From Paraburkholderia panacisoli (GTDB lineage Bacteria > Pseudomonadota > Gammaproteobacteria > Burkholderiales > Burkholderiaceae), in the NCBI RefSeq assembly GCF_008369935.1, contig NZ_VTUZ01000023.1:62001-126000 (forward strand): a DNA stretch of 64,000 nucleotides. Direction: 5' to 3'. Each line of letters starts with the position of its first letter. Position 1 is the stretch's first letter. This document shows, piece after piece, positions 52,241 through 61,454 of this stretch. Made by a program: the position numbers and the translations under genes. A model generated the notes under the pieces. It did not search any database. It was not told the origin of the DNA and was given only the letters and a program-made list of their open reading frames with translations.

Positions 52241-53119
52241 ATGAAGCGAGCTTATCAAGTAGTTGACGTCTTCACCTTCCGGCCGCTTCTGGGCAACCCG
52301 GTGGCCGTGGTAATGGACGCGGAGGGCCTGACCACCGACGCGATGCAGGCGGTCGCGAGCTGGACTAACCTTTCAGAAACCACATTTGTCCTTCCGCCCA
52401 CGGTAGCAGAGGCCGACTATCGTTTGAGGATTTTCACACCGCGTAGTGAACTTCCCTTCGCTGGACATCCGACGCTGGGTAGTGCTCACGCTGTTCTGGA
52501 AGCTGGGCGTGTCACACCTCGCGCAAGCGGCCGATTGATTCAACAATGCGGCATCGGCCTCGTTGAATTGACGATCGAGGAGCGAGGCGCAGAACGCCAG
52601 CTCACCTTCGACCTGCCGCCTGCGAAGTTGCAGCCGCTGCACGCGGCAGATGTAGCGGAGCTGGAGCTTATCCTCGGGTGCAAAGTGGGCCTCGAGACTG
52701 CGCCAGCTGTCGTGAATGTTGGCGCCATCTGGATGGTGGTGCATCTGAACGATGCTGCTTCCGTACTCAATCTTCGGCCGGATTTCATGAGATTGGCGCA
52801 GCTCGAGCGCCGCCTCGGCGTTACGGGCCTGACCGTATTCGGCACTCGCGAGCATGGCGACGGCGCGGCAATAGAAGTGCGTAGCTTCGCGCCGTCCTGT
52901 GGGGTGGAGGAGGATCCTGTCTGCGGAAGCGGCAACGGCAGTGTGGCTGCCTTCCAGTGGCAACGCGGCCTGTTGCCGCCCGGCTGCACAGACTACGTGG
53001 CTGCTCAGGGACAGTGCGTCGGTCGAGATGGACGAATAAAGGTAAGCGTCGATGCGAACGGAAATGTACGCGTGGGTGGTTATTGCGTCACAACTGTGGA
53101 GGGCTCGCTTACGCTCTAG
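52241..53119 (+). CDS. PhzF-family isomerase/epimerase
   Basis: 292 residues from ATG 52241 (MKRAYQVVDVFTFRPLLGNP). Diaminopimelate-epimerase-like fold with catalytic Glu in NLSETTFV, FTPRSELPFAGHPTLGSAHA, and SFAPSCGVEEDPVCGSGNGS in the second half. The frame extends to 52184 but the extra residues are not conserved. Isomerases of this family act on small amino or hydroxy acids. Confidence 0.9.
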   Translation: MKRAYQVVDVFTFRPLLGNPVAVVMDAEGLTTDAMQAVASWTNLSETTFVLPPTVAEADYRLRIFTPRSELPFAGHPTLGSAHAVLEAGRVTPRASGRLIQQCGIGLVELTIEERGAERQLTFDLPPAKLQPLHAADVAELELILGCKVGLETAPAVVNVGAIWMVVHLNDAASVLNLRPDFMRLAQLERRLGVTGLTVFGTREHGDGAAIEVRSFAPSCGVEEDPVCGSGNGSVAAFQWQRGLLPPGCTDYVAAQGQCVGRDGRIKVSVDANGNVRVGGYCVTTVEGSLTL

Positions 53120-53210
53120 ACAGGGAGTGGGCGCGAGACGCGCCGAAACTGGTTGCGCGTTGGTTTCCGACATTTTCCGCATTCGAAAGAAAGGACGCAG
53201 ACGTTTCGAA

Positions 53211-53605
53211 ATGAATTCCGCATTCTCCACTGACTCATCGTCCCGCTTCATCTCGGTCACCAATCCCTTCGATGGCGTCGAAGTCGGCACGGTCGTGAAC
53301 ATTCCGCCGGAAGGCGCGCAGGTGCTGATCCAGACCGCGAAGGATGGCGCCCGCGTTTGCCGCAACCTGTCCCGCTACGAACGGGCTCGCGTGCTCGAGA
53401 CCTGCGCATCGCTCGTGGACCGTGATCAGGACGTGTTTGCCAGTCTCATCGTCGCGGAAGCGGGTAAGACGGTCAGGCAGGCCAGGAAGGAAGTGCTGCG
53501 CTGTGTGAACACGCTCAAGCTATCCCCGATGAAGCGCAGGTGAGGTCGTGCCGTTCGATGCGTATGGTGGATCGGAAAACCGGCAGGGATGGGTCGTGTG
53601 CATCA
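53211..53605 (+). pseudogene. Aldehyde dehydrogenase N-terminal fragment, frameshifted
   Basis: ATG 53211: SRFISVTNPFDGVEVGTVVN, LSRYERARVLETCASLVDRD, FASLIVAEAGKTVRQARKEV, LRCVNTLKLS, then the frame is lost at a stop (53543). The homologous text continues in other frames as DEA and EVVPFDAYGGSENRQGW until about 53605. The nucleotide-binding and catalytic parts are absent. It is joined directly to the PLP-enzyme fragment. Confidence 0.75.
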
Positions 53606-53639
53606 GGAAGACGGTATATGGCAACCAGGAACATCCAGC

Positions 53640-54235
53640 AACGGCCCAATAAGGATCGGCACGGGCGTTGCCGCGTTGCATTCGATATTCTTCACTTTTC
53701 TGGAAAGTGGCGATCATGTCATTGTCAGCGAGGTAACGTATGAGGCTGATTGGCGTCTTTTCAGTGACCTGCTCCCGAAACGGTACGGTATCGAAGCAAC
53801 GTTCGTGGACATCAGCGACCTCGCTGCGGTACGCGAAGCCGTACGTCCGAACACGAAGCTGATTCATGCCGAGACGATTGCCAATCCGACCACGAAGGTG
53901 GCAGATGTCCAGGCGGTTGCAAAGATTGCACATGATGCCGGCGCCATGCTTTCAATCGACGCGACGTTCACGCCCCCACCCATGTTTCGAGGCCTTGAAC
54001 ATGACGCGGATCTCGTTGTTCACTCACTGACGAAGTACATCAACGGGCATGGTGATGCGATGGGCGCAGCCGTGATCGGACGCGCGGAACTGATTCGCGG
54101 TCTGAAGGCCGATGTGCTTTTCGATGTGGGCGGTTCAATCTCGCTTTTCAATGCGTGGCTGATCATGCGAGGTTCAGTGACCTTGCCACTACGTTTGGCT
54201 CAGCACATGTCGACTGCGCGGCCGACTGCGGAAGC
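53640..54235 (+). pseudogene. Cys/Met-metabolism PLP enzyme (cystathionine gamma-synthase-like), truncated both ends
   Basis: Open frame with GTGVAALHSIFFTFLESGDH, DISDLAAVREAVRPNTKLIH, AETIANPTTKVADVQAVAKI, and PLP lysine in LVVHSLTKYINGHGD. The N-terminal 80-100 residues are missing (junction with the aldehyde dehydrogenase fragment) and similarity stops at about LRLAQHMSTA (54230), where a minus-strand gene begins. Not functional as an enzyme. Confidence 0.7.
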
Positions 54236-54257
54236 TCGAAGTACGAGGTATCGGGGG

Positions 54258-54476
54258 CTACCCGTGGCTATCAATCCAGGCGCAAGCCCAGTCCAGACCG
54301 GCATGCTGTGCTTCATCCTCGGTATCGAAATAGCCGAGAATCCCCGACGCTTCGACAAGCTTGCCCGACCGCGTGATCGTCCCACTGGCGGCGAAGCGTT
54401 CGGGTTGCAAGATGGCTTCCTGCTGGAGGATGGCATGACCCCAGATGCTGTAGCCGTTATAGCTCTGTGACTCCAT
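54258..54476 (-). CDS. Small conserved-type protein
   Basis: 72 residues: MESQSYNGYSIWGHAILQQE, AILQPERFAASGTITRSGKL, VEASGILGYFDTEDEAQHAG, LDWACAWIDSHG. Dense conserved-looking sequence of the kind found as small orphan genes in Burkholderia genomes. Start overlaps the upstream stop (TGATG). Function unknown. Confidence 0.75.
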   Translation of the reverse strand: MESQSYNGYSIWGHAILQQEAILQPERFAASGTITRSGKLVEASGILGYFDTEDEAQHAGLDWACAWIDSHG

Positions 54477-54823
54477 CAGCGGATCAACTCTGCTGACATG
54501 CTGCGGGAATCGACGCGAAGCACATTGCCTTCAGGAGTTATCTGGCGCGGGATTTCAGACATATCGCGTGCGTGGGGCGGCACGTTCTCTCGAGGGTTGG
54601 TTTTCGTCGCAAGCTTTGCAACCGGCGTTGGTGCGCGCCGCGTGTAAAGCTTGATTGTATGCGTAGCTCCGCGGCGATGAAGTACCGCTTTATGGGCAGT
54701 GTTGAAGTAGTGCGGCGCGCTCGCCCGTGCTTCGGGCGGGTTCCAGACCTCGACATAGCTGCCGGCCGCGTGCGCGGTCGGAGCCAGCGCTATCAGTACG
54801 ATCAGTTGGGCGATTTTTCTCAC
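54476..54823 (-). CDS. Small secreted protein
   Basis: 115 residues from GTG 54823 (AAGGAG six bases upstream). Signal peptide MRKIAQLIVLIALAPTAHAA, then a basic mature part with no known domain. GTGA overlap with the upstream frameshifted gene and TGATG overlap with the downstream one make a three-gene unit. Confidence 0.7.
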   Translation of the reverse strand: MRKIAQLIVLIALAPTAHAAGSYVEVWNPPEARASAPHYFNTAHKAVLHRRGATHTIKLYTRRAPTPVAKLATKTNPRENVPPHARDMSEIPRQITPEGNVLRVDSRSMSAELIR

Positions 54824-55132
54824 GAACTCTCCTTGCTACTTTTTCGCTTGAGCCACTCTCTGCAACCGACGCCAAGTCCAACGCATCCGCCATCGCAGCC
54901 GCTGCAGTATCGCCTGTCACTGACCGCATCGTCGACGCCCCAGATGTTACCGGTGGCGGGCGACGCGGTGCCAACCGTGCGGCCATTTTCACTGGCGTAA
55001 AAGGTCGGCTCGCCGGCTTTTCCACGCCTGAGCGCTTCGTCGACCGCCGTCTCCAAATGCTGACCGCAGCTTCGCGGTGAACCTGGCAATCTCCGGCATC
55101 GGATGGCCGGCATTGCGAACGCGCGCATCCAT
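54820..55132 (-). pseudogene. Small gene with single-base frameshift
   Basis: Perfect GGAGG before ATG 55132. Frame 1 reads MDARVRNAGHPMPEIARFTA KLRSAFGD; then an extra G in GACGGCGG shifts the frame. Removing one base gives AFGDAVDEALRRGKAGEPTF YASENGRTVGTASPATGNIW, ending with a cysteine-rich CSGCDGGCVGLGVGC stretch. The 313-bp length is 3n+1. Either a natural frameshift or a sequencing error. Confidence 0.6.
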
Positions 55133-55188
55133 GGTGCAGCCTCCGATTAAAAGTGTCAGTGCACTGTCTCAAAATTGAATGTGAGATA

Positions 55189-55204
55189 CTGTATAAATAT
55201 ACAG
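55189..55204 (+). promoter_or_regulatory. LexA (SOS) box
   Basis: CTGTATAAATATACAG, perfect CTGT-N8-ACAG with an AT-only centre, 15 bp before the imuA-like ATG. Matches the position of LexA sites before imuA-imuB-dnaE2 mutasome operons. Confidence 0.8.
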
Positions 55205-55219
55205 GTTTTTGAGCCACTC

Positions 55220-55315
55220 ATGTCCACCACTATCTCTCCGGCTGAAGAAATACACCCGTCCCTATGGCGGGCATCCCAGCTCGCACGTGGTCGTGAACGG
55301 GTCGTGGACAGATTG
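55220..55315 (+). pseudogene. imuA: imuA 5' remnant
   Basis: ATG 55220: MSTTISPAEEIHPSLWRASQ LARGRERVVD is the N-terminus of ImuA, the SulA/RecA-like partner of ImuB and DnaE2 in SOS mutagenesis. Similarity ends after about 30 residues and no imuB or dnaE2 follows, so only the SOS promoter and gene start survive. The frame itself stays open to 55870 with unrelated sequence. Confidence 0.65.
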
Positions 55316-55775
55316 AAGAACACAAACCAGTACGGAGACGGCGGTGTGACAGGGCAGAAAGGGCCAATGGCCGCTTTGTGGCCTCGTAACTCAGCGGGTA
55401 CAAGTGGCCATCTGCGGTCATTGGCCCGCGCTCTCACACCGACATTCGAAGGACAACTCCTTATGGATACCGGACCGTCAGGTCCAAAACATGTCCGTCA
55501 AGTCATTGTCCGGACCTTCGTCCGGTCAGCGGACCACGTAGCGCTTGTCGATTGCGGAACCCACTGCCTTGACGAAAAGCTCGTCGCGCGGCGAGCAAGC
55601 CGACTCCCGGAGCATTGCGGGACCGGATGGCTTCAGGGACCTGCCGCGTCGCTATCAGACCAAGGTCCAATTGTTTTGACGGCAAGCAGGTGCCACTATT
55701 CGTATGACCTGGGAAGATCCCGATGCGGGAATCCGTTTCATACCGCCAGGTCGCCTTTCGCATGGAGCGCGTGTC
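55316..55775. other. Gap after imuA remnant
   Basis: About 460 bp where the frame from the imuA start stays open but shows no recognisable protein. Nothing else supported. Confidence 0.4.
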
Positions 55776-56339
55776 ATGAGCAAGTGTCTGCGGCTTTTTC
55801 TTGTGGTCTGGGTTTTGCTGCTCACGGCGGCCTGTTCGACGCGACAGACTTCGTCGCCAGGAACGGGTGATCCAGAACTGGAGGCGCAAGCGCGCGCGGC
55901 GCTGCAGCAACTGTTTGACACGGCGCCTAGAGCCAGGGACCTTCATGATCGGGCGAAGGCAGTTCTCGTGTTTCCGAACATCTTTCGGGCGGGCCTCGGG
56001 GTGGGCGCGCAAGGCGGAAGAGGCGTACTGTTCGGTTCCGACGGCAAAGTCCTGGGCTACTTCAGAAACACAGGGGTTTCGTGGGGCCTGCAGGCTGGTG
56101 CGCAGACGCTCTCGGAGGCGTTGTTTCTGATGACCGACGCAGCCGCGCGCCAACCCTTCGATAGTAGTGGTTGGGCCGTTGGCGTAGGCCCGACCGTTGT
56201 AGTCGTGGATGCGGGCGCGGGCAGGTCGATGAACACCACAACGCTGCAGGCGGATGTCTATGCATTTATCTTTGGCCAGCAGGGATTGATGGCCGGGCTT
56301 GGCGTACAAGGCCAACGGATTACGAGGCTCAATCCGTGA
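55776..56339 (+). CDS. SYLF-domain (Ysc84-type) lipoprotein
   Basis: 187 residues from ATG 55776. Lipobox LTAAC at about residue 20. SYLF lipid-binding domain: RAKAVLVFPNIFRAGLGVGA, QGGRGVLFGSDGKVLGYFRN, SWGLQAGAQTLSEALFLMTD, NTTTLQADVYAFIFGQQGLM. Periplasmic, membrane-associated; often linked to envelope stress. Confidence 0.88.
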   Translation: MSKCLRLFLVVWVLLLTAACSTRQTSSPGTGDPELEAQARAALQQLFDTAPRARDLHDRAKAVLVFPNIFRAGLGVGAQGGRGVLFGSDGKVLGYFRNTGVSWGLQAGAQTLSEALFLMTDAAARQPFDSSGWAVGVGPTVVVVDAGAGRSMNTTTLQADVYAFIFGQQGLMAGLGVQGQRITRLNP

Positions 56340-56572
56340 AGTGAGCGACGGCCCCGTGGAGTTGGAACTCCTCTTTTAGCTGGTATGACCTTGGCCCACC
56401 TCGTCGACTTCCCCGTAAGCCGACATTCGCGAACCATGAAAGCTGCAGCTATCCGAACGTCGGCAATGGGGAAACCCGTTGATGCCGAACCGGAGCGGTG
56501 CCTGCGGACTTCCACTGGACACGAGGCTACGGGGATGTGCCGCACCGGTAGGTGTGTCACTGCGATGTCGCC

Positions 56573-57199
56573 CTAGCGCGTGATAACCACGGTGGTCTCG
56601 GATTCATACGCGATCCGCACGTGACTATGGCGCGCGAGCGACTGCATCACTTTCACGAGTTCGGGGCGGCTGACCCGGACCGAATGCGGCGTACCCGCCT
56701 TGTCCTCGACCGTCAGCAGGTTCAGCTTGTGATCGACGCCGGTGACTTCGGCCACGCCCTGGAAGACTCTGAGCGCCTGAAACTTCTCTTGTCCGGCCAC
56801 CGGCGAATACTGGGTCAGCCTGACCGTACGGCTCAGGCGCGTGAGCGGTACGCCCTGCGCGACCGACAGTTCGGTGACATAGGGCTCCAGATAGCTCGCC
56901 GTGAGCTTGTCGCCGATCCTGACGGCGCTGAGCGCATCCCGGTGATCTTTCGCGTTGAAACTCAGGTCCTCGTGGCCCGGGACAGTCACGACGATGATCG
57001 CGTTTTTCTGGTCGATCAGGCTGACGATGCCACTCTCGCTGTCGACCGATGCGCCGCTCGGGACGGCTTGCGCAGTCGCCGACGGGACGGCGTCGTCCGC
57101 GCCGCACTCGGGGACCCATGCGGCGGACAGGCCGAAAGCCGCAACAAGGCAAATACAGCGGTGGCTAACGGAAATGCGTGTATTCGATCGGAATGGCAT
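56573..57199 (-). CDS. Periplasmic protein of unknown function
   Basis: 208 residues. Signal peptide (HRCICLVAAFGLSAAWVPEC GA). The mature part is beta-rich (ESGIVSLIDQKNAIIVVTVP, VRIGDKLTASYLEPYVTELS, QGVAEVTGVDHKLNLLTVED), suggesting repeated small barrels. No family recognised. Good codon usage on this strand. Confidence 0.75.
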   Translation of the reverse strand: MPFRSNTRISVSHRCICLVAAFGLSAAWVPECGADDAVPSATAQAVPSGASVDSESGIVSLIDQKNAIIVVTVPGHEDLSFNAKDHRDALSAVRIGDKLTASYLEPYVTELSVAQGVPLTRLSRTVRLTQYSPVAGQEKFQALRVFQGVAEVTGVDHKLNLLTVEDKAGTPHSVRVSRPELVKVMQSLARHSHVRIAYESETTVVITR

Positions 57200-57462
57200 G
57201 GCAGTCCCCTTGTGCGATCAGGTACTTGTTCACGACGCGCGCGTTGCGCACGGCCCGTTCACCACTGCTTTGTCCAGCGAGACCATCCTGGCGCGCGGCG
57301 CGCCTTCAACCGTCGCTGTACTTCGTTCTGCGCTGCGGGTGCTTCTGCACGGATCTATTCGTGACGGCTTCGAGTATCGGGCGTTGCTGAGCTGCGGCGA
57401 AATTCGCGAACACCAACGCGCAGGTCATCGAGGCGAACACGACAATGGGTGTCGATACGTCG

Positions 57463-57747
57463 TCAATTGCACCCGTGACTGTTCGCAGTCCGGTAGCAGT
57501 TGGTCCCACCTGGGCCGTGAACGACGCCTTTGCCATTCTTCGTCGTCGCCTCGCCCCCCCGGCTGGTCTGGGTCGTCCGTGCACCATTCTGGTTCGTCTG
57601 GGACGTCCAGGCCTTACCTGTGTTCCGGTTATAACCGCCGGCCGTCTGTCCGTTGCCACAGACCGTTACGCCACGGGCGTTCTTCGCACATTCTGCAAAC
57701 GTGTTCGCCGACAGCATCACGCACACCAGCATTATCAGAGTCTTCAT
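57463..57747 (-). CDS. Small secreted glycine/asparagine-rich protein
   Basis: 94 residues from ATG 57747 (57753 alternative). Signal peptide MKTLIMLVCVMLSANTFA, then ECAKNARGVTVCGNGQTAGG, YNRNTGKAWTSQTNQNGART, TQTSRGGEATTKNGKGVVHG and PGGTNCYRTANSHGCN. Four cysteines. Typical of small exported Burkholderia proteins of unknown role. Confidence 0.8.
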   Translation of the reverse strand: MKTLIMLVCVMLSANTFAECAKNARGVTVCGNGQTAGGYNRNTGKAWTSQTNQNGARTTQTSRGGEATTKNGKGVVHGPGGTNCYRTANSHGCN

Positions 57748-57753
57748 GAACAT

Positions 57754-58722
57754 TCCCCTGTCAGGGCTGCGGCAGTGGATGCATTCTCGGAGTCAATCGG
57801 ATCTTGTCCGGGGTCGTGGCCAGCATCGCAATTTGGCTGTACTGGATATCAGTGTAGGTCTTTCAGGGGCGTTTTCCTCCCCAGGTCGCATACACACTGG
57901 CAGATTCAGGGGAACGGCTGGCCATGCGATCGAAGCTGCCTTGCACAGGAGGTTTGCCGAGTCGTCAGCCAAGGAGCGGCTTGCAGCCTTAAATTCGATG
58001 TGCAACGAGCGGCGGCCATCGCCGAGTACGGGCGGGCGACACGACAGCATGCATGACCGTTGCACCTCGAAAGCGGCCTGCGAGCGATCGCGACCGCGTA
58101 TGACTGGAGAGGATCGGGTTCTGCCGACCGCGTCGGACAGCAGTCGGGCCAGAAGCCGTCACAGCAAGAACAAGCAGCGATGACAATGATGAGCCGTTGC
58201 CGTCGGACAAGCTACTCTGCGCGTCTGGAGTTGAGCAATGTCCGGCAAAACGCAGACGACTTGAGGTCGGCGAATGCCCGTTAGGCGTTGAACGTGAACG
58301 TCCAGGCGCTACGGCTTCGAACGTCGGCTTCACGCCCCGAGGTGGTCAGTCAAGGTTTTTCAGAGGGAAGTTGGTTTCCGGAACCCGGTTCGTAAGGAAC
58401 GGGGCAGGCCTGTCGACGGCGATGGTCCATCCTGGCTGGTTTAACTGCTGCGGGCAGGCGGCAACAACAGTTGTGGCGATATTGTCTGGCATTTTCCCAG
58501 CCACAGACCTCGCCAGGTCACGAGTACGACGGGATGTTTTCGGGCTGCCGTTCTAAATCGATTGACAGCGCGCAACTGACGGTCTTGGCGGCCATTTTGA
58601 ATGCCATATGCATTCGAGCAGCATGTACTCTTCACGCAGTGACGAAGACTCTGATTAGAAGTCGGCGAACACGACCAACGTAGAAGTCACATGGCGCGGA
58701 GGGGATCAGGCCCGGAGAATCA
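57754..58722. other. Gap without recognised gene
   Basis: Nearly 1 kb with only short competing frames, none with a recognisable domain, signal peptide or good start. No tRNA, terminator with T-run or repeat seen. Probably decayed sequence. Confidence 0.5.
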
Positions 58723-58752
58723 GCGGGCGCCGGAAAGACAATCGGCGCCCGC
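58723..58752 (-). terminator. Strong hairpin downstream of HU-like gene
   Basis: 10-bp perfect GC stem GCGGGCGCCG / CGGCGCCCGC with 10-nt loop, 43 bp after the HU-like stop on its 3' side. No T-run, so termination may be Rho-assisted. Confidence 0.45.
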
Positions 58753-58794
58753 CGGTGGCCTGCTGCGCGGGGCGGGCAGGCTATGTCTTGCTGC

Positions 58795-59262
58795 TTACGC
58801 TGCTGCGTCCTTCAGCTTCTTGAGTGCGCGCGCCTTGATGCGCACAGACGCCGGCTTCGCGTCGAACCAGCGATCTTCGCCGGTGAACGGGTCCTTGCCG
58901 AAGCGGCGCTTCTTCGCCGGCACTTGCTGCACGACAATCTTCAGAAGACCCGACAGCGTGAACTCGCCTGCACCCTTCTTGTGGATCGTGCCGAGAATGG
59001 TGTCTTCCAGCGCTGCGAGCACGGCCTTGGCAGCTTTCGGCTCGACGCTAGCCGCTTGAGCAATGTACGCGGCGAGCGATGCCTTCGTGAACTTCTCCTT
59101 CACGGGCGCGCCAGCGATCAGCTTCTTCGCCGCACCGTTTGCAGCCTTGACCGCGCCAGCCTTGGGGGCGGCGGCAGTTTTTTTCACTGCTGCCTTGGGA
59201 GCAGCCTTCGTTGCCGTCTTCGTCGCGGCCTTTGGGGCAGTCTTCGTTGCAGTCTTTGCCAT
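58795..59262 (-). CDS. HU-family DNA-binding protein with Lys/Ala-rich tail
   Basis: 155 residues. Residues 1-50 are a histone H1-like repeat of AATKTA/APKAAVKK type. Residues 55-155 are an HU/IHF-type domain (FTKASLAAYIAQAASVEPKA, KKGAGEFTLSGLLKIVVQQV, RFGKDPFTGEDRWFDAKPAS). Such tailed HU proteins compact nucleoids in Burkholderiales. Single gene with AT-rich leader. Confidence 0.9.
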   Translation of the reverse strand: MAKTATKTAPKAATKTATKAAPKAAVKKTAAAPKAGAVKAANGAAKKLIAGAPVKEKFTKASLAAYIAQAASVEPKAAKAVLAALEDTILGTIHKKGAGEFTLSGLLKIVVQQVPAKKRRFGKDPFTGEDRWFDAKPASVRIKARALKKLKDAAA

Positions 59263-59784
59263 AGTCGTGGTTGACTCACTTTTGATTTAGGAGACGTGTG
59301 CTGCACCTTCGCGCAGCAAACACGCGCATTCTATGACGCTCCACGCTCGGTGTGTCAAGAAAACGCCTTAAAAAACGCATTCAAAGTTCTATTTCCACAA
59401 CTCCCCGCCTTCGGTAAGTGCTGAAAGTGAGGTACATCACCACCTATTCTGTTGTTGGCACGCAGCGTGACAGGTGAGCGTTTCCGGGATGCGTGGGAGG
59501 TTGCGGCATTCTTGCGGCCGGCGTTTTTCCGTTGCACAAACAAGAAAGCACGCACCCTCCGAAAGTACAGTGCGGCATGTACAGCTACAGCAAGCGCTCC
59601 TTGAGCGCCGCAGTCGATTCGATTGGTCTCGCGGCCGCCTTCGCGCACATACGTGTCCGCCACCCGCATCTGAAAGCGCACGGATTCCCCGGTCACGAGC
59701 GGAGCCCATGACACGTCGGTTTCTGCCGGCTCCTGACGAGTGCGCGCCAGAGAGTCTGAGACTCGTCGAAGTACAGAGGCAGCT
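59263..59784. other. Gap; possible decayed coding sequence
   Basis: Upstream of the HU-like gene. A minus-strand frame up to 59813 contains ESVRFQMRVADTYVREGGRE, but no domain can be named. May be the decayed continuation of the kelch fragment. Confidence 0.35.
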
Positions 59785-60306
59785 TCAGGATCCGGAACGC
59801 GCAGCATGCGCAACAGCCTGACGTCGACCAGGACATGAAAGCCTGGCAGAAGCCAGCGGCGTCCATGTCCCCGCAGCCGGATCGTACAGTTCGGCTGACG
59901 ATAGCTGGGTTCCCCCGATTCCCCCCGCCACGAGGGCCCGGCCCGTGGGGAGCCGCGTAGCGGTATGGAACATCCTTGCCTGGCTCAGGTTGCCGGTTTG
60001 CGACCAGCTATCCGTAACCGGGTCGAACAGTTCGGCGGAGGACAGCACGTTTTTGCCAAAACCCGCCGCCACGAGCACCTGGCCGTCGGACAGGAGCGTC
60101 GCAGTGTGCCGGTAGCGTGCCTGGTTCATGTAGTCGGCAGGCAGCCATTCGCCAATCACGGCGACATTCACCTCAATGGTGACCTGCGCGGTGACGCTCC
60201 CCACAGTATTGCTGCCGGTCACCGTGTAGGTCGTCGTTACTCCTGGCTTACAGCGGACGATCAAGCCAAGCGCCAGAACGCCCAGTTTCATGTCGATCTC
60301 GTGCAA
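59785..60306 (-). pseudogene. Kelch-repeat protein fragment
   Basis: Contains an Ig-like piece (TYTVTGSNTVGSVTAQVTIE) and two kelch/galactose-oxidase-type repeats: RYRHTATLLSDGQVLVAAGF, SSAELFDPVTDSWSQTGNLS, MFHTATRLPTGRALVAGGIG, SSAELYDPAAGTWTPLAS. A full propeller needs six or seven repeats; after the second the frame turns to arginine-rich text. Signal peptide also missing. Confidence 0.65.
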
Positions 60307-60536
60307 TCGCCAGCATTACAAGGCGACAGGACTGACGCGCGAGCCAACGATGCCGAGCTGACAAAAGCGGCTGCGAGGTTGGGCCCGGCAAGGCTCCGAG
60401 CCCCATGACATACGGTGAAATAACTTCCGCGTAGCCTGGTACGGCACCCATGGCTATAGTGCGTGCATCGGATGCGATGCGCTGCTCCACGCTTCACCGC
60501 AGACGATACCTCCAGCCACTACTTTATGGCATCGTC

Positions 60537-61454
60537 ATGGAACAACTCGGAAAATTCACGCTTTACGTCACGGCTTTCGTCATTGCCGTATCGATGGTCG
60601 AAGCCGTCTGGCTCAGCCGGAAAAACCGTAATACGGCCACGCCATTTGAATGGCACGAAGTATGGCTTTCGCTCGCCGACGTCGTTGGGCGCAAGCTGCT
60701 CGCGCTGCTGCCGCTCTCGCTCGCGACGCCTGTGTTCGCCCTGGCCTGGCAGCATCGAATCTTCACGATAGAACTCAATAGTGCGCTGACGGTGCTGGCG
60801 CTCTTCATCGGTCAGGAGTTCTGCTACTACTGGTATCACCGCACATCGCATCGCATTCGCTTCTTCTGGGCCACGCATGCCGTGCACCACTCGCCGAACC
60901 AGTTGACGCTTTCCACCGCGTACCGGCTTGGCGTGACGGGCAAGCTGTCCGGCTCGGCGATCTTTTTCGCGCCGCTCGTGTGGCTCGGCGTGCGTCCTGA
61001 AGTCGTGCTGCTGACGCTCTTCATCAACCTCATGTACCAGTTCTGGCTGCATACCACGTGGATTCCGAAGCTTGGCTGGCTCGAGTATGTGTTCAACACG
61101 CCGTCCTCTCACCGCGTGCATCATGCGTCGAATGTCGAATATCTGGATGCGAACTACGGCGGTGTACTAATTATCTTCGACCGGCTGTTTGGCACCTACG
61201 TCGAGGAACGCGCCGACGAACCCTGCCGCTACGGTCTCGTCACGCCGACCACCTCACGCAATCCGTTCGTCGTCGAGTTCGAGCATTGGGCGACACTGGT
61301 GCGGGACGTTGCGAAGGCGAAGAACGTGTGGACCGCGATCAATCACGTAATCCAGCCGCCGGGTTGGCTGCCGGATGGCCACGGCGAAACCACGGAAGAA
61401 CTGCGCCGCAAGAACAAGGCAGCGCGTGGCGAGTGCGAGGTGGCCAACGGCTGA
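60537..61454 (+). CDS. Sterol desaturase/fatty-acid hydroxylase family membrane di-iron enzyme
   Basis: 305 residues from ATG 60537. Four to five membrane helices and the full set of histidine boxes: YYWYHRTSHR, HAVHHSP, SSHRVHHASN. Inserts oxygen or hydroxyl groups into lipids. Its 3' end overlaps, tail to tail, the minus-strand membrane gene ending at 61339. Confidence 0.88.
   Translation: MEQLGKFTLYVTAFVIAVSMVEAVWLSRKNRNTATPFEWHEVWLSLADVVGRKLLALLPLSLATPVFALAWQHRIFTIELNSALTVLALFIGQEFCYYWYHRTSHRIRFFWATHAVHHSPNQLTLSTAYRLGVTGKLSGSAIFFAPLVWLGVRPEVVLLTLFINLMYQFWLHTTWIPKLGWLEYVFNTPSSHRVHHASNVEYLDANYGGVLIIFDRLFGTYVEERADEPCRYGLVTPTTSRNPFVVEFEHWATLVRDVAKAKNVWTAINHVIQPPGWLPDGHGETTEELRRKNKAARGECEVANG

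Noticed and set aside
57754..58722. Several 60-110-codon frames on both strands
   Set aside because: No start signals, no recognisable motifs and mutually overlapping; treated as non-coding.
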